Below are positions 18,073 through 28,894 of a stretch of 64,000 nucleotides of DNA, in pieces. The notes under the pieces were generated by a model that made no database searches, was not told the DNA's origin, and worked only from the letters and a program-made list of their open reading frames with translations. The stretch is from the NCBI RefSeq assembly GCF_002205645.1, contig NZ_NIOF01000007.1:186001-250000 (forward strand), in the 5' to 3' direction. The first letter of the stretch is position 1; every line of letters starts with the position of its first letter. Source of the stretch: Roseateles aquatilis. GTDB lineage: Bacteria > Pseudomonadota > Gammaproteobacteria > Burkholderiales > Burkholderiaceae_C. Made by a program: the position numbers and the translations under genes.

Positions 18073-19823
18073 TGCTGCTCCTGGTTGTCTCGTTCCATCA
18101 CGTCGGGCGCCTGCACGCCCAGCACCGCCAGCGCGTTGCGCAGCACCTGGCGCGTGGCCGCCAGCAGGGTCAGGCGGGCACGCGTCAGCGCCGGGTCGTC
18201 GCCCAGGACGCGTTCGGCGCCATAGTAGCTGTGGTACGCGCCGGCCAGGTCGCGCAGGTAGAAGGCGACGTCGTGCGGGGCCAGGTCTTGCGCCGCGCTG
18301 GTCAGCATGCGGGGATAGTCGGCCAGCTTGAGCATCAGGGCGGACTCGGTCGGCGCGGTCAGCAGCGACAGGTCGGCCTGCGCGAGCGAGGCCTCGTCAT
18401 GCCCCCGCTCGACGCCCTTGCGCAGCACCGAGCAGATCCGCGCATGCGCGTACTGCACGTAGAACACGGGGTTCTCGTCGTTGGCCTTGAGCGCGAGGTC
18501 GACGTCGAAGATGAATTCCGTGTCGGCCTTGCGGCTGATCAGGAAGAAGCGCACCGCGTCGCGGCTGGTCCAGTCGATCAGGTCGCGCAGCGTGACGTAG
18601 CTGCCGGCGCGCTTGGAGATCTTGACCTCCTCGCCGCCCTTCATGACCGTGACCATCTTGTGCAGCACGTAGTCCGGGAAGCCCTGCGGAATGCCGACAC
18701 CAGTGGCCTGCAGGCCGCCGCGCACCCGGGCGATCGTGCCGTGGTGGTCGGTGCCCTGGATGTTGATGCACTTCGAGAAGCCGCGCTTGAACTTGTTGAC
18801 GTGGTACGCGACGTCCGGGACGAAGTAGGTGTACGTGCCGTCGGACTTGCGCATCACGCGGTCCTTGTCGTCACCGTATTCGGTCGAGCGCAACCACAAC
18901 GCGCCGCCTTCCTCGTAGGTCTTGCCGTTGGCGACCATGCGCGACACCGCGTCCTCGACCTGACCGCCGCTGTACAGCGAGGACTCCAGGAAGTAGTTGT
19001 CGAAGCGCAGGCCGAAGGCTTGCAGGTCCAGGTCCTGCTCGTGGCGCAGGAAGGCCACGGCGAACTGGCGGATCGAATCGAGGTCGTCGGGGTCGCCGGA
19101 GGCGGTGAATTCGCGGTCGTCGGCCTTCACCGTCTCCTTGCGCATGAAGGCGTCGGCGATGTCCTGGATGTAGTCGCCGTTGTAGAACTTCTTGCTTTCG
19201 GGGTTGTCGGCCTCGGTCGGCCAGATCGGGTCGCCCGGCTTGAAGCCCTTGATGCGCAGTTGCGTGCTGTGGGCCAGCGTGCCGATCTGCACGCCGGCAT
19301 CGTTGTAATAGAACTCGCGGCGGACCTTCCAGCCCTGCGTCGCGAACAGCTGGCACAGCGAATCGCCCAGCGCCGCCTGGCGCGCATGGCCGACATGCAG
19401 CGGGCCGGTCGGGTTGGCCGACACGAACTCCACCAGCGCCGAGGTCTCGCGCGCCGGCTGGTCGCCAAAGGCCGTGGCCGCGGTCAGGACCTCGCCGATC
19501 ACGGCCTGCTTGGCGGCGGGCTTGAGGCGGACGTTGATGAAGCCGGGGCCGGCGATCTCCAGCGCGTCGACCCAGCGCTCGAAGGCGGGCTGCGTCTGCA
19601 GCTGCGCGATCAGCGTCTGCGCCAGCTCGCGCGGATTCTTCTTGAGCGCCTTCGACAGCTGCATGGCGGCGGTGCAGGCGAAGTCGCCATGCGCGGCCTG
19701 CTTGGGCGACTCGAACGCGGCCGGCGGCGCTGCGGCGATGGTGCCGGCGTCGATGGCTTCCTGGCTCAGGCCCTGGAGCACGGTTCCGAGGGCGGCGAGC
19801 AAATCCTGCTTGGCTTGAATCAT
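18069..19823 (-). CDS. argS: Arginyl-tRNA synthetase
   Basis: A 584-residue class I synthetase that charges tRNA(Arg). The HIGH-type motif is [20 protein letters not shown] (near residue 130), the KMSKS equivalent is [12 protein letters not shown], and the C-terminal DALR anticodon-binding region ends [16 protein letters not shown]. The N-terminal ArgRS-specific domain is present (residues 1-110). I chose the ATG at 19823; the open frame upstream contains promoter sequence. It is divergent from the kinase gene, with 84 bases between starts, and overlaps the SPOR gene downstream. Confidence 0.96.
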   Translation of the reverse strand: MIQAKQDLLAALGTVLQGLSQEAIDAGTIAAAPPAAFESPKQAAHGDFACTAAMQLSKALKKNPRELAQTLIAQLQTQPAFERWVDALEIAGPGFINVRLKPAAKQAVIGEVLTAATAFGDQPARETSALVEFVSANPTGPLHVGHARQAALGDSLCQLFATQGWKVRREFYYNDAGVQIGTLAHSTQLRIKGFKPGDPIWPTEADNPESKKFYNGDYIQDIADAFMRKETVKADDREFTASGDPDDLDSIRQFAVAFLRHEQDLDLQAFGLRFDNYFLESSLYSGGQVEDAVSRMVANGKTYEEGGALWLRSTEYGDDKDRVMRKSDGTYTYFVPDVAYHVNKFKRGFSKCINIQGTDHHGTIARVRGGLQATGVGIPQGFPDYVLHKMVTVMKGGEEVKISKRAGSYVTLRDLIDWTSRDAVRFFLISRKADTEFIFDVDLALKANDENPVFYVQYAHARICSVLRKGVERGHDEASLAQADLSLLTAPTESALMLKLADYPRMLTSAAQDLAPHDVAFYLRDLAGAYHSYYGAERVLGDDPALTRARLTLLAATRQVLRNALAVLGVQAPDVMERDNQEQQ

Positions 19824-19907
19824 GGTGTGGCATTTTAGGGGGCCTCCCTGTAAGAGACGGTGAGCCCTCTTGCCGACCTCCCCCCCGTGGGGCAGGATGC
19901 CCCACCG

Positions 19908-21296
19908 ATGAGCGCCCCCAGCGACACCCACCTGCCGTCAGGCTTCCCCGACGATTCGACGCTCGGCGGTCTGGCCGACCTGCCCGAGCAGATCGGCAAG
20001 TACCGCGTGCTGCGCCGCCTCGGCGAGGGCGCCACCAGCGACGTGTTCCTGGCCATGGACGACTTCCGCGGCCAGGAGGTCGCAATCAAGCGCATGCGCA
20101 GCTGGTCGCCCGGCGGCCGCTCCGAGGAGGACACGCTCAGCATCCGCTTCTTCGCCGCCGAGGCCGCGCTGGCGGGCCGGCTGCAGCACCCCAACGTCGT
20201 GCAGATCCTGGACGCCGTGCAGGACGGCGACCTGCCGTATCTGGTCATGGAATATGTCCACGGCGTGACGCTGAAGCACTTCTGCCGCAACGACCGGCTG
20301 CTGCCGCTGGACCAGATCGTCGAGCTCGGGTTCAAGTGCGCGATGGCGCTGTCGTATGTGTTCCGGCAGGGCGTCGTCCATCGCGACATCAAGCCCGCCA
20401 ATCTGCTGGCCGTGCTCGACAACCAGGGGCAGGTCACCGACGTCAAGGTCAGCGACTTCGGCAGCGCGCTGAACCTCAACGCCGACATGACGCAGGTGCA
20501 TCGCGTGGGCTCGCTGGCCTACATGCCGCCGGAGCAGATCGAGGGCGGCGACGTCGGCGCGCAGGCGGACATCTACTCGCTGGGCGCGGTGCTGTACCAC
20601 ATGGTCTGCGGCCGGCCGCCGTTCGACGCGCCCAATCAGATGGCGCTGATGCATCAGATCTACCACCAGGCGCCACAGCCGCTGCTGGGTCAGCGCGGCG
20701 GCGTCACGCCGGAGCTGGACGCCGTCATCCTGCGCGCGCTGGCCAAGCACCCGCACGAGCGTTATCACGACTGGGAGGCCTTCGGGCAGGCGCTGTCGGA
20801 CCTGGTCGCGCGGCAACTGGTGCCGCTGGCGCGGCTCAACGAGGTGAAGGACTCGGAGCGCTTCAACCTGCTGCGCGGGCTGGAGTTCTTCGCCGGCTTC
20901 GGCGACGTCGAGCTGTGGGAGGTCGTACGCCGCGCGCGCTGGCGCCGCTATCCGCTCGACCACCTGCTGTTCAAGCGCGGCCAGGAGGGCAACACCTTCC
21001 ACATCATCACGCAGGGGCAGGTCGACGTCTGGCGCGACGGCGCGCTGGTCGCGACGCTGGGCACCGGCACCTCGGTCGGCGAGATGGCCTACCTCGCCCC
21101 CAATCCCGACCTGCGCCGTCACAGCACCGACATCCGGGTGACTGAACTCTGCACGACTGTCTCTTTTACGCCCGACTCGTTGGGCCAACTGAGTCCCGAG
21201 TGCCAGCATCGCTTCGACCGCGCCTTCATACAGGTTCTGGTCAGGCGCCTCCACCTTGCGCATGAGGCATTGGCACATCCACGCCGCATTCTGTGA
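19908..21296 (+). CDS. Ser/Thr protein kinase with C-terminal cyclic-nucleotide-binding-like domain
   Basis: A 462-residue soluble protein. The kinase domain spans about residues 31-300: glycine loop [11 protein letters not shown], catalytic lysine K61 (VAIK), HRD motif [12 protein letters not shown] with Asp160, DFG at 183-185 and a PPEQ in place of APE. All key residues are present, so it should be active. Residues about 323-422 resemble a cyclic-nucleotide-binding/CAP effector domain ([40 protein letters not shown]). The phosphate-binding arginine region is degenerate (RRHSTD), so nucleotide binding is uncertain. No transmembrane helix is seen. ATG 19908 is preferred over a GTG at 19860. 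Substrates are unknown. Confidence 0.9.
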   Translation: MSAPSDTHLPSGFPDDSTLGGLADLPEQIGKYRVLRRLGEGATSDVFLAMDDFRGQEVAIKRMRSWSPGGRSEEDTLSIRFFAAEAALAGRLQHPNVVQILDAVQDGDLPYLVMEYVHGVTLKHFCRNDRLLPLDQIVELGFKCAMALSYVFRQGVVHRDIKPANLLAVLDNQGQVTDVKVSDFGSALNLNADMTQVHRVGSLAYMPPEQIEGGDVGAQADIYSLGAVLYHMVCGRPPFDAPNQMALMHQIYHQAPQPLLGQRGGVTPELDAVILRALAKHPHERYHDWEAFGQALSDLVARQLVPLARLNEVKDSERFNLLRGLEFFAGFGDVELWEVVRRARWRRYPLDHLLFKRGQEGNTFHIITQGQVDVWRDGALVATLGTGTSVGEMAYLAPNPDLRRHSTDIRVTELCTTVSFTPDSLGQLSPECQHRFDRAFIQVLVRRLHLAHEALAHPRRIL

Positions 21297-21365
21297 GTCA
21301 TGCACCGACTCGCACGAGCAATGGCGCGCCGCATTCGCGCCGACCGGGGCGAGTCACCGAAACAC

Positions 21366-21379
21366 TTGACCGGCGTCAA
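21366..21379. promoter_or_regulatory. Inverted repeat TTGAC-CGGC-GTCAA upstream of the PsiF gene
   Basis: A perfect 5-bp inverted repeat with a 4-base centre lies about 85 bases before the PsiF start. Its left arm resembles a -35 hexamer (TTGACC), but no -10 stands at the right distance. It may be an operator. Confidence is low because short repeats arise by chance. Confidence 0.3.
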
Positions 21380-21463
21380 CCGCTATTGAGGGCGGCTCGT
21401 TGGTGTGCTCAACTGGCCATGAGGTCCTTCCTTAACCCCCCTGTAGCCCCGTAGGAGAGAGTG

Positions 21464-21784
21464 ATGAAGCAACTGACCCCCATGACGCTGATCGCTGGCG
21501 CGCTGTTGGCCCTGGCCTCGCTGGGCGCGCACGCCGCGGACGACGTCAAGAAGAAGGAGCCCACCGCCCAGCAGCAGCGCATGAAGAGCTGCAATGCCGA
21601 TGCCAAGGGCAAGACCGGCGACGACCGCAAGGCCTTCATGAGCTCGTGCCTGAAGGGCGAGAGCGCCTCGGCCCCGGCGATGACCGCCCAGCAGACCAAG
21701 ATGAAAACCTGCAACGCCGACGCCAAGGACAAGACCGGCGACGCGCGCAAGGCCTTCATGAAGGAGTGCCTGTCGGCGAAGTGA
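21464..21784 (+). CDS. PsiF-repeat periplasmic protein
   Basis: A 106-residue secreted protein. A signal peptide ends near LGAHAAD, followed by two PsiF repeats (QQQRMKSCNADAKGKTGDDR... and QQTKMKTCNADAKDKTGDAR..., each closing with FM..CL). Each repeat has two conserved cysteines. PsiF was named for phosphate-starvation induction in E. coli, but its function is not established. ATG 21464 is preceded by GGAG at good spacing; a GTG one codon upstream is an alternative. It follows the kinase gene by 167 bases and has its own upstream region, so co-regulation is not implied. Confidence 0.9.
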   Translation: MKQLTPMTLIAGALLALASLGAHAADDVKKKEPTAQQQRMKSCNADAKGKTGDDRKAFMSSCLKGESASAPAMTAQQTKMKTCNADAKDKTGDARKAFMKECLSAK

Positions 21785-21853
21785 CCGCGGCCCATCGGCG
21801 AGACCTGCCCAGGCATGCCGGAACACGGCGTGTCGCGGCGAGTCGGGACGAAA

Positions 21854-21881
21854 GACAAGGCCCTCTCACGAGGGCCTTGTC
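21854..21881. terminator. Hairpin between convergent PsiF and DUF2214 genes
   Basis: Perfect 12-bp stem GACAAGGCCCTC with GAGGGCCTTGTC, loop TCAC. T tracts are short on both sides (GTTTCC on plus, TTTCG on minus). The position between convergent genes supports a bidirectional terminator. Confidence 0.6.
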
Positions 21882-21931
21882 GTTTCCGTCACGCGGTCAC
21901 GGCGCTTGCCCGCGCTTCCCGAGGTCCCCGA

Positions 21932-22387
21932 TCAACGCGTCATGACCCCGCGCGCCAGCATCACCGCCGCGATCGGGATCAGGATCAGCAGGTGGGCCTG
22001 CAGCATCACCAGACGGCGCGTCGCGCGCACGTCGTCGGCGCCGGGCAGGCCACCGCCGCCGTCCAGCGTCTTCACCCAGCGGCGATAGGTCAACGTGGGC
22101 TTGATCGAGATGAGCCCGATGACGACGAACATCCCGAACTTGAAGTGCAGCAGCGGCTGGTGCCAGTACCACCCCAGGCCCTTCATGCCCCACCAGGTGC
22201 GGGCCAGACCGGTCAGCAGCACCGCCACCGCCGTCATGCCGTAGATCATGTCCAGCCGGGACAGGCGCCGCACCACGGCGGCGTTCATCCATTCGCCGCG
22301 GCACAGCGCCGCCTGGCTGCCGAGGAATACGACCAGGCTCAGGATCGCCAGGATGTGCAGACCGGCCAGCAATGCTTCGAGATTCAT
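21932..22387 (-). CDS. DUF2214-type integral membrane protein
   Basis: A 151-residue protein with four predicted helices: LLAGLHILAILSLVVFLGSQAA, MIYGMTAVAVLLTGLAR, LLHFKFGMFVVIGLISI and LVMLQAHLLILIPIAAVML. Conserved-looking HILA, KF and WYWHQP residues are typical of the DUF2214 family, whose role is unknown. The ATG at 22387 has GGGAG upstream and overlaps the stop of the LysR gene by four bases (ATGA), so the two are co-translated. This arrangement hints at regulation by, or a shared job with, the LysR protein, but that is inference. Confidence 0.8.
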   Translation of the reverse strand: MNLEALLAGLHILAILSLVVFLGSQAALCRGEWMNAAVVRRLSRLDMIYGMTAVAVLLTGLARTWWGMKGLGWYWHQPLLHFKFGMFVVIGLISIKPTLTYRRWVKTLDGGGGLPGADDVRATRRLVMLQAHLLILIPIAAVMLARGVMTR

Positions 22388-23310
22388 GGAGTCTCCCAGG
22401 TGGAGGCGCGCGTCCAGTAGTCGGCGCTGCCGTAATGTTCCTTGAGGAAGTCTATCCACAGCCTCACGCGCAGCGGCAGGTGCTTTCGCTGGGGCAGCAT
22501 CGCGAAGATCCCGTTCGGCGGCGCCGCGAAATCGTCGAGCACGCTCACCAGCTCACCGGACCGCAGCGCGGCCGCGACCTCCCAGGTGCTGCGCCACGCC
22601 AGACCCAGCCCCTGCCGGCACCAGTCATGCAGCACCTGCCCGTCGCTGCAATCGAGCCGGCCGCTTGGCCGCAGGTGCTGCACCTGGCCGTCGACGCGGA
22701 AGGCCCAACCGCGCGTCTGGCTCGCGTCGGAGCTCAGCGTCAGGCACTCGTGCCGCATCAGCTCCGACGGATGCCTGGGCGTCCCGGCGCGCTTGAGGTA
22801 GGCCGGCGCGGCGACGCACAGCCGGCGGTTGTCGGCGAGCCGGGAGCTGATCAGGCTGGAATCGCTGAGGTCGCCGACGCGCACCGCGCAATCGAAGCCC
22901 TCGTTGACGATGTCGACGACGCGATCGCTCAGGTTGAGCGACGCGCTGACCTCCGGATGACGGGCCAGGAAGCCGGGCACCAGCGGCGCCACGTGGCGCC
23001 GTCCGAAACCCGCCGGCGCGGTGATGCGCAAATGCCCGCTCGCCTTGATGCCGCCGGCGCTGACGCTGGCCTCGGCGCTGGCGAATTCCACCAGCAGCCG
23101 CTGGCAGTCCTCCAGGAAGGCGCTGCCCTCGTGCGTCAGGCTGAGCCGGCGCGTGGTGCGCAGCAGCAGCTTCACGCCGAGCCGCGCCTCCAGCGCATCG
23201 ATGCGGCGGCCCATCACCGCGGGCGCCACGCCCTCGGCCAAGGCCGCGGCGGTGAGGCTGCCCTTGGTCGCCGTCGACACGAAGGACTCGATCTGTTTGA
23301 GGCGGTCCAT
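22384..23310 (-). CDS. LysR-family transcriptional regulator
   Basis: A 308-residue regulator. The N-terminal winged helix (MDRLKQIESFVSTATKGSLT, then ALEARLGVKLLLRTTRRLSLTHEG) is followed from about residue 90 by the LysR substrate-binding domain (GHLRITAPAGFGRRHVAPLVPGFLARHP, FDCAVRVGDLSDSSLISSRLADNRRL). It belongs to the CrgA/DmlR-like group by that wording. It is divergent from malate synthase G with a 190-base gap, a typical layout for a LysR regulator and its target, and is co-translated with the DUF2214 gene. The effector is unknown. Confidence 0.92.
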   Translation of the reverse strand: MDRLKQIESFVSTATKGSLTAAALAEGVAPAVMGRRIDALEARLGVKLLLRTTRRLSLTHEGSAFLEDCQRLLVEFASAEASVSAGGIKASGHLRITAPAGFGRRHVAPLVPGFLARHPEVSASLNLSDRVVDIVNEGFDCAVRVGDLSDSSLISSRLADNRRLCVAAPAYLKRAGTPRHPSELMRHECLTLSSDASQTRGWAFRVDGQVQHLRPSGRLDCSDGQVLHDWCRQGLGLAWRSTWEVAAALRSGELVSVLDDFAAPPNGIFAMLPQRKHLPLRVRLWIDFLKEHYGSADYWTRASTWETP

Positions 23311-23500
23311 GCCGACGATTGTTGGACCGTTGCGCTGCCCAAGGCAATGAATGACTGCCCTATGCGTTGTTATTTGTGCAAAAAAGTCAGGGATCTACGA
23401 CCACGGCCGACATGAATCGAGAGCCCCGGCCGGCCTACAGTCGATGCATCCGGATCGGAGAATTCCTGCTCCGATCGCCCTCGATTCCTTGGGAGTTGCC

Positions 23501-25690
23501 ATGAGCGCACGCAGTCCGCACCTTCGTCTCCAGGTCGATTCCGCCCTGGCCCGGTTCATCGAGACCGAAGCCCTGGCCGGCACCGGCATCGAGCCCGCCG
23601 CCTTCTGGGCCGGCTTCGACGCGCTGGCGCATGACCTGGCACCGAAAAACGCCGCGCTGCTGCAGGAGCGCGACCGGCTGCAGACCGAGATCGATGCCTG
23701 GCATCGCAGCTTCCCCGGCCCGATCCAGGACATGGCCGCCTACCAGGCCTTCCTGACGCGCATCGGCTACCTCGTGCCCGTGCCGGCCGACCCGCTGGCC
23801 ACGACCGCCCATGTGGACGCGGAACTCGCGCTCCAGGCCGGCCCGCAGCTGGTCGTGCCGATCCTGAACGCGCGTTATGCGCTGAACGCGGCGAACGCGC
23901 GCTGGGGCTCGCTGTACGACGCCCTCTACGGCACCGACGTGATTCCCGAGACCGACGGTGCCGAGCGCGCCGGCGCCTACAACCCGGCGCGCGGCGCGAA
24001 GGTGATCGCCTTCGCCCGTCAGGTGCTGGACGACGCTGCGCCGCTGAAGGACGCCTCGCACGCCGACGCCGCCGGATATCGCATCAACGGCACGGCGCTG
24101 GTCGTGACCTTGAAGGACGGCCGCGCGGCCACGCTGGCCGACCCGTCTCAGTTCGTCGGATACCACGGCGACAGCGCGGCGCCGACGGCGATCCTGCTGC
24201 GCCACAACGGCCTGCACATCGAGATCCAGATCGATCGCGCCTCCGCCATCGGCGCGACCGACGCGGCCGGCGTCGCCGACCTGCTGATGGAGGCGGCGCT
24301 GTCGACCATCCTCGACCTGGAGGACTCGATCGCCGCCGTCGACGCCGAGGACAAGCTGCTGGCCTACCGCAACTGGCTGGGCATCCTGCGCGGCTCGTTG
24401 ACGGAGGAAGTCAGCAAAGGCGGCCGCAGCTTCGTCCGCCGGCTGAATCCGGACCGCGTCTACCAGGCCCCAGGCGGCGGCGAGGACGTCGTGCTGCCGG
24501 GCCGCTCGCTGCTGTTCGTCCGCAACGTCGGCCATCTGATGACCAACCCGGCCATCCTGCTCGAAGGCGGCAAGGAGATCCCCGAAGGGATCATGGACGC
24601 GGTCGTCACCACGCTGATCGCGCTGCACGACCTGCGCCAGCTGTCGGGCTCGGGGCTGCGCAACTCGCGCCAGGGCTCGATCTACATCGTGAAGCCCAAA
24701 ATGCACGGTCCGGCCGAGGTGGCCTTCGCCAACGAGCTGTTCGGCCGCGTCGAGCAGTTGCTGGGCCTGCCGGCCTCGACGGTCAAGCTCGGCATCATGG
24801 ACGAGGAGCGCCGCACCAGCGTCAACCTGGCCGCCTGCATCGCCGCGGCGCCCAGCCGCGTCGCCTTCATCAACACCGGCTTCCTGGACCGCACCGGCGA
24901 CGAGATGCACACCGCGATGCAGGCCGGACCGATGCTGCGCAAGGGGGACATGAAGTCCAGCGCCTGGATCCAGGCCTACGAGCGGAACAACGTGCTGGTC
25001 GGCCTGTCCGCCGGCCTGCGCGGCCGCGCCCAGATCGGCAAGGGCATGTGGGCGATGCCCGACCTGATGGCCGCGATGCTGGAGCAGAAGATCGCGCACC
25101 CCAAGGCCGGCGCCAACACCGCCTGGGTGCCCAGCCCCACGGCCGCCACCCTGCACGCGCTGCATTACCACCGGGTCAGCGTGGCGAAGGTCCAGCGGCA
25201 GATCGAGGCCGAGGCGCCGTCCGTCGACCGCGACGAACTGCTGCGTCGCCTGCTGACCATCCCCGTCGCGGCCGCCCCCGCCTGGACCGACGCCGAGAAG
25301 CAGCAGGAGCTCGACAACAACATCCAGGGCATCCTCGGCTACGTGGTGCGCTGGATCGACCAGGGCGTCGGCTGCTCCAAGGTGCCGGACATCAACGGGG
25401 TCGGCCTGATGGAAGACCGGGCCACGCTGCGGATTTCCAGTCAGCACGTGGCCAATTGGCTGTACCACAACGTCGTGACGGAGCAACAGGTCACGGCAAC
25501 CTTCGAGCGAATGGCGGCCGTGGTGGACCGTCAGAACGCGGGGGATTCCCTGTACGAGCCGATGGCAGGACACCCCGAAAGCATGGCCTATCAGGCCGCG
25601 CTGGACCTGGTGTTCAAGGGCCGGGAACAGCCCAGCGGCTACACCGAGCCGCTGCTGCACGCCTGGCGACAGCGTCGGAAGGCCCGCTGA
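23501..25690 (+). CDS. glcB: Malate synthase G
   Basis: A 729-residue monomeric malate synthase that condenses glyoxylate with acetyl-CoA to malate, used in the glyoxylate and glycolate pathways. Landmarks are [24 protein letters not shown], the [22 protein letters not shown] active-site region, [44 protein letters not shown], then [13 protein letters not shown] and [19 protein letters not shown]. The length is typical for isoform G. ATG 23501 has GGGAG upstream and matches the family N-terminus. A divergent LysR gene probably controls it. A terminator follows at 25778. Confidence 0.96.
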   Translation: MSARSPHLRLQVDSALARFIETEALAGTGIEPAAFWAGFDALAHDLAPKNAALLQERDRLQTEIDAWHRSFPGPIQDMAAYQAFLTRIGYLVPVPADPLATTAHVDAELALQAGPQLVVPILNARYALNAANARWGSLYDALYGTDVIPETDGAERAGAYNPARGAKVIAFARQVLDDAAPLKDASHADAAGYRINGTALVVTLKDGRAATLADPSQFVGYHGDSAAPTAILLRHNGLHIEIQIDRASAIGATDAAGVADLLMEAALSTILDLEDSIAAVDAEDKLLAYRNWLGILRGSLTEEVSKGGRSFVRRLNPDRVYQAPGGGEDVVLPGRSLLFVRNVGHLMTNPAILLEGGKEIPEGIMDAVVTTLIALHDLRQLSGSGLRNSRQGSIYIVKPKMHGPAEVAFANELFGRVEQLLGLPASTVKLGIMDEERRTSVNLAACIAAAPSRVAFINTGFLDRTGDEMHTAMQAGPMLRKGDMKSSAWIQAYERNNVLVGLSAGLRGRAQIGKGMWAMPDLMAAMLEQKIAHPKAGANTAWVPSPTAATLHALHYHRVSVAKVQRQIEAEAPSVDRDELLRRLLTIPVAAAPAWTDAEKQQELDNNIQGILGYVVRWIDQGVGCSKVPDINGVGLMEDRATLRISSQHVANWLYHNVVTEQQVTATFERMAAVVDRQNAGDSLYEPMAGHPESMAYQAALDLVFKGREQPSGYTEPLLHAWRQRRKAR

Positions 25691-25777
25691 CCACCGACGA
25701 ACGCGGCTCAACAGTGCCGAACAGCACCCTAACGAAAGTCATCCCCCAGCAACTTCCAGTGGCATCTGTAGCGAATC

Positions 25778-25805
25778 AAGGCGGCCCTTCGAGGCCGCCT
25801 TTTTC
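25778..25805 (+). terminator. Intrinsic terminator after glcB
   Basis: Stem AAGGCGGCC (25778-25786) with GGCCGCCTT (25793-25801), loop CTTCGA, followed by TTTTCATTTT. It lies 88 bases after the glcB stop. Confidence 0.88.
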
Positions 25806-26004
25806 ATTTTCGGTAAAAACTACCCGTTTCTTCCGACGCAAATTGATAGATGTGTAGCTACATGTTGTTTTCCTCATTTGCAGCAATCAGGGGACACCCG
25901 TAATCGCACATTGGTTGCCCATGCTTAAAGTTTCTTCACCGCCGAACACCGTGACTTGACGCAAGACGCCTCGTCGCATCGTTTTTATCGTTTCCAGGAA
26001 CAGC
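25806..26004 (+). promoter_or_regulatory. AT-rich leader and promoter region of the TonB receptor at 26005
   Basis: The non-coding stretch from the glcB stop to the receptor start exceeds 300 bases; after the terminator it is AT-rich. It holds a 10-bp palindrome TGTAGCTACA (25853-25862) and a -35-like TTGACG near 25952, but no confident -10 and no Fur box. AGGAA five bases before 26005 is the ribosome-binding site. No small gene is seen. Confidence 0.5.
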
Positions 26005-28797
26005 ATGGCCTCCTACCCTCAAATCCGTCGCATCAGTGCCGCCGCCGCGCTGGTGGCCGTCTCCATCGGGGCCGCGCACGCCCAGGAATCCCAGCAGCTC
26101 GAACGCATCGAGATCACCGGTTCCAGCATCAAGCGCGTGGCCAATGAAGGCTCGCTGCCGGTGCAGCTGATCACGCAGGAAGACATCAAGGCCTCCGGCG
26201 CGACCAACGTGGCCGACCTGATCCAGCGCCTGCCGGCCATGGGCGGCAACCTGACGATCGGCGACATCGCCATCGGCTCCAACTCCGGCGGCATCGCCAC
26301 CGCCTCCATCCACGGCATCGGCGAGAGCTACACGCTGGTGCTGCTGAACGGCCGCCGCATCGCGCCGACCGGCTCGGGCAGCCGCATCAACCTGAACTCG
26401 ATCCCGATGAGCGCCATCGAGCGCATCGAAGTCCTGACCGACGGCGCCTCGGCGTTGTACGGCTCGGACGCGATCGCCGGCGTCGTCAACTTCGTCCTGA
26501 AGCGCAACGTGCAGGGCGGCAACATCACCGCCAACTACAGCAACCCCGTCGGCTCGGGCGGCTCGGCGGCCAACATCAGCGCCACCTACGGTCTGGGTGA
26601 TCTGGAGCGCGACGGCTACAACGTCGTCGCCACCTACCGCCGCGACGAGCAGAAGCAGCTCAAGTCCGGCGACCGCTCGTTCGCCAAGTCGGCCTACCTG
26701 CCGTTCACCTTCGGCGGCCGCCCCTACGCCTACGACCGCACCAGCACCTCGGCCGACCCGGCCAACGCGGCCGTCGTGTTCAAGCGCCTGACTGGCGAGA
26801 CCACCACGCTGCCGGCGTACTCGTTCAACCCGTACCGCATGACCAACGGTCAATGCGCGACGAACAACGTCTACAGCCTGTCCAACACCATCCCGGCGAA
26901 CTCGAATGCCAAGGCCGGCACGGCCCAATGCGCGTTCGACTTCGTCAGCACCATCGACATCTATCCCGAGTCGACCCGCGACGCGCTGTACCTGACCGGT
27001 GAAGCCAAGGCCGGCCAGAACGTTCGCGTGTACACCGACCTGGCCTTCACGCGCCTGGACCTGACCGCCCGCATCGCGCCGAACCCGGTGCCCATCGCCA
27101 TCGGCACGTCGTCGCCGCTGTTCGCCAAGTACGTCGCGCCGTACCTGACGCCGGCCCAGATCGCCCACGTCGACACGGTCACCGCCAACTACCGCGCCAC
27201 CGACTTCGGCACCCGCGACTCGCAGACCATCACCGATGCCAAGCACGCCGTGGTCGGCGCCAAGGCGGACATCGGCGAGTGGTCGCTGGACGGCGCCCTG
27301 ACCTGGTCGCAGAACTCGCTGGACGAGCGCTACATCGGCGGCTACTTCAAGGCCAAGGAGTTCAACAACATCCTGTCCACCGGCGCGCTCGACCCGTTCG
27401 TGCCGTCGGGCAACCAAAGCGCCGCGACGCAGCAGCTGATCAAGGATTCGATCTATCACGGCACGATCCGCGAGGCCTCGACGACGCTCAAGGGCGCCGA
27501 CGTGCGCGCCTCCGGCGAGCTGTTCAAGCTGCCCGCCGGCATGGTCAGCCTGGGTGTCGGCGCGGACTTCCGCAACTACCACTACAAGCAGACGCCGTCG
27601 GCCGACGCGGTGGGCGGCGTGATCTACAACTTCGCCCCCAACCCCGCCTATGACATGCAGCGCGACAACGTCGGCGCGTTCGCCGAGTTCCTGATCCCCG
27701 TGATCAAGGACCTCGAAGCCACCGCCGCGGTGCGTTACGACAGCATCAGCAAGATCAAGGACGCGATCAACAAGCGCGACTTCGGCAAGACCGAAACGGC
27801 GGCCACCTACAAGCTGTCGGCGCGCTACAAGGCGACGCAGTCGCTGCTGGTGCGCGGCTCCTACGGCACCGGCTTCAAGGCGCCCGACATGCTGGACATC
27901 GCCCAGCCGCTGGTGACCAACGGCGTGACGGCATCCAGCTACGACTGCCCGTTCCCCGGCGACGGCAGCGGCGCGGCGCCCTGCAAGCCCGGCAAGTCGC
28001 AATACACGCAGCTGTCCGGCGGCAACGAGGCGCTGAAGCCCGAGAAGTCCAAGCAGCTGACCTTCGGCGTGCGCTTCGACCCGACCAAGAACTTCGGCGC
28101 GAGCCTGGACTACTGGCAGGTCAAGCTGCGCGACGCCGTCAGCGCGGTGTCCGCCAACCAGGCCTTCGGCGATCCGCAGCTGTACAAGAACCTGTTCACG
28201 ACCTACAAGCTGCCCGCCGAGACGAACGCCTACTACGCGTTCATGGCGCTGTCGACCAACATCGGCCAGTCGATCTACAAGGGCGTGGACTGGTCGCTGG
28301 AAGGCCGCACCGCCATCGAGGGCCTGGGCCGCCTGACCACCACGGTCAACGGCACCTACATGATCAAGGCGTCCTACACCCGTCCGGGTACCGCCACCGA
28401 CTTCACCGACAGCCTGGGCAAGTACGGCGTGGACGCGCAGGTCATCTTCCGCAACACGGCGCAGGCCCGGTTCGCGCTGGAGACCGGCCCGGTGACCAAC
28501 GCGCTGACGGTGAAGTACCGTTCGGGCTACACCGACATCTCGCAGACGGTGCGCGACCTGACGACCGGCGCCAACACCCGGGTGCAACTGACGGTGCCGA
28601 ACTACATCACGTTCGACTACCAAGGCAGCTACCGCTACAGCAAGGCGCTGGAACTGCGCCTGGGCATCGCCAACCTGACCAACCAAGCCCCGCCGTTCAC
28701 GCTGCGTGACTCGTCGGGCCACCAGGTCGGCTACGACCCGCGTTACGCCAGCCCTCTGGGCCGCACGGTCTACCTGACGGGCAGCTACAACTTCTGA
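26005..28797 (+). CDS. Large TonB-dependent outer-membrane receptor
   Basis: A 930-residue receptor. The signal peptide (ISAAAALVAVSIGAAHAQ) is followed by a TonB-box-like LERIEITGSSIKRV. The plug domain spans about residues 40-170 (LPVQLITQEDIKASGATNVADL, LVLLNGRRIAPTGSG, RIEVLTDGASALYGSDAIAGVVNF). The long barrel has two cysteine-containing extracellular loop regions and ends in YNF. The group resembles receptors for oligosaccharides, peptides or aromatic compounds in Xanthomonas and Caulobacter rather than siderophore receptors. Downstream is a convergent S9 peptidase and two further receptors of the same type, suggesting a peptide-uptake locus. The ligand is unproven. Confidence 0.93.
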   Translation: MASYPQIRRISAAAALVAVSIGAAHAQESQQLERIEITGSSIKRVANEGSLPVQLITQEDIKASGATNVADLIQRLPAMGGNLTIGDIAIGSNSGGIATASIHGIGESYTLVLLNGRRIAPTGSGSRINLNSIPMSAIERIEVLTDGASALYGSDAIAGVVNFVLKRNVQGGNITANYSNPVGSGGSAANISATYGLGDLERDGYNVVATYRRDEQKQLKSGDRSFAKSAYLPFTFGGRPYAYDRTSTSADPANAAVVFKRLTGETTTLPAYSFNPYRMTNGQCATNNVYSLSNTIPANSNAKAGTAQCAFDFVSTIDIYPESTRDALYLTGEAKAGQNVRVYTDLAFTRLDLTARIAPNPVPIAIGTSSPLFAKYVAPYLTPAQIAHVDTVTANYRATDFGTRDSQTITDAKHAVVGAKADIGEWSLDGALTWSQNSLDERYIGGYFKAKEFNNILSTGALDPFVPSGNQSAATQQLIKDSIYHGTIREASTTLKGADVRASGELFKLPAGMVSLGVGADFRNYHYKQTPSADAVGGVIYNFAPNPAYDMQRDNVGAFAEFLIPVIKDLEATAAVRYDSISKIKDAINKRDFGKTETAATYKLSARYKATQSLLVRGSYGTGFKAPDMLDIAQPLVTNGVTASSYDCPFPGDGSGAAPCKPGKSQYTQLSGGNEALKPEKSKQLTFGVRFDPTKNFGASLDYWQVKLRDAVSAVSANQAFGDPQLYKNLFTTYKLPAETNAYYAFMALSTNIGQSIYKGVDWSLEGRTAIEGLGRLTTTVNGTYMIKASYTRPGTATDFTDSLGKYGVDAQVIFRNTAQARFALETGPVTNALTVKYRSGYTDISQTVRDLTTGANTRVQLTVPNYITFDYQGSYRYSKALELRLGIANLTNQAPPFTLRDSSGHQVGYDPRYASPLGRTVYLTGSYNF

Positions 28798-28848
28798 TCG
28801 CCGGGCACGAAGGTCTCGCGCTCCGGCGCGAAGCCTCCGCATCGATCG

Positions 28849-28881
28849 CCGCTTGACCGGTTCGCCGGCAAGCGGTTTTTT
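28849..28881 (+). terminator. Intrinsic terminator after the TonB receptor at 26005
   Basis: A stem formed by CCGCTTG and CCGG around a TTCG tetraloop (28849-28875, one bulged A) is followed by TTTTTTCATT. Confidence 0.9.
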
Positions 28882-28894
28882 CATTGGGGCGGGG

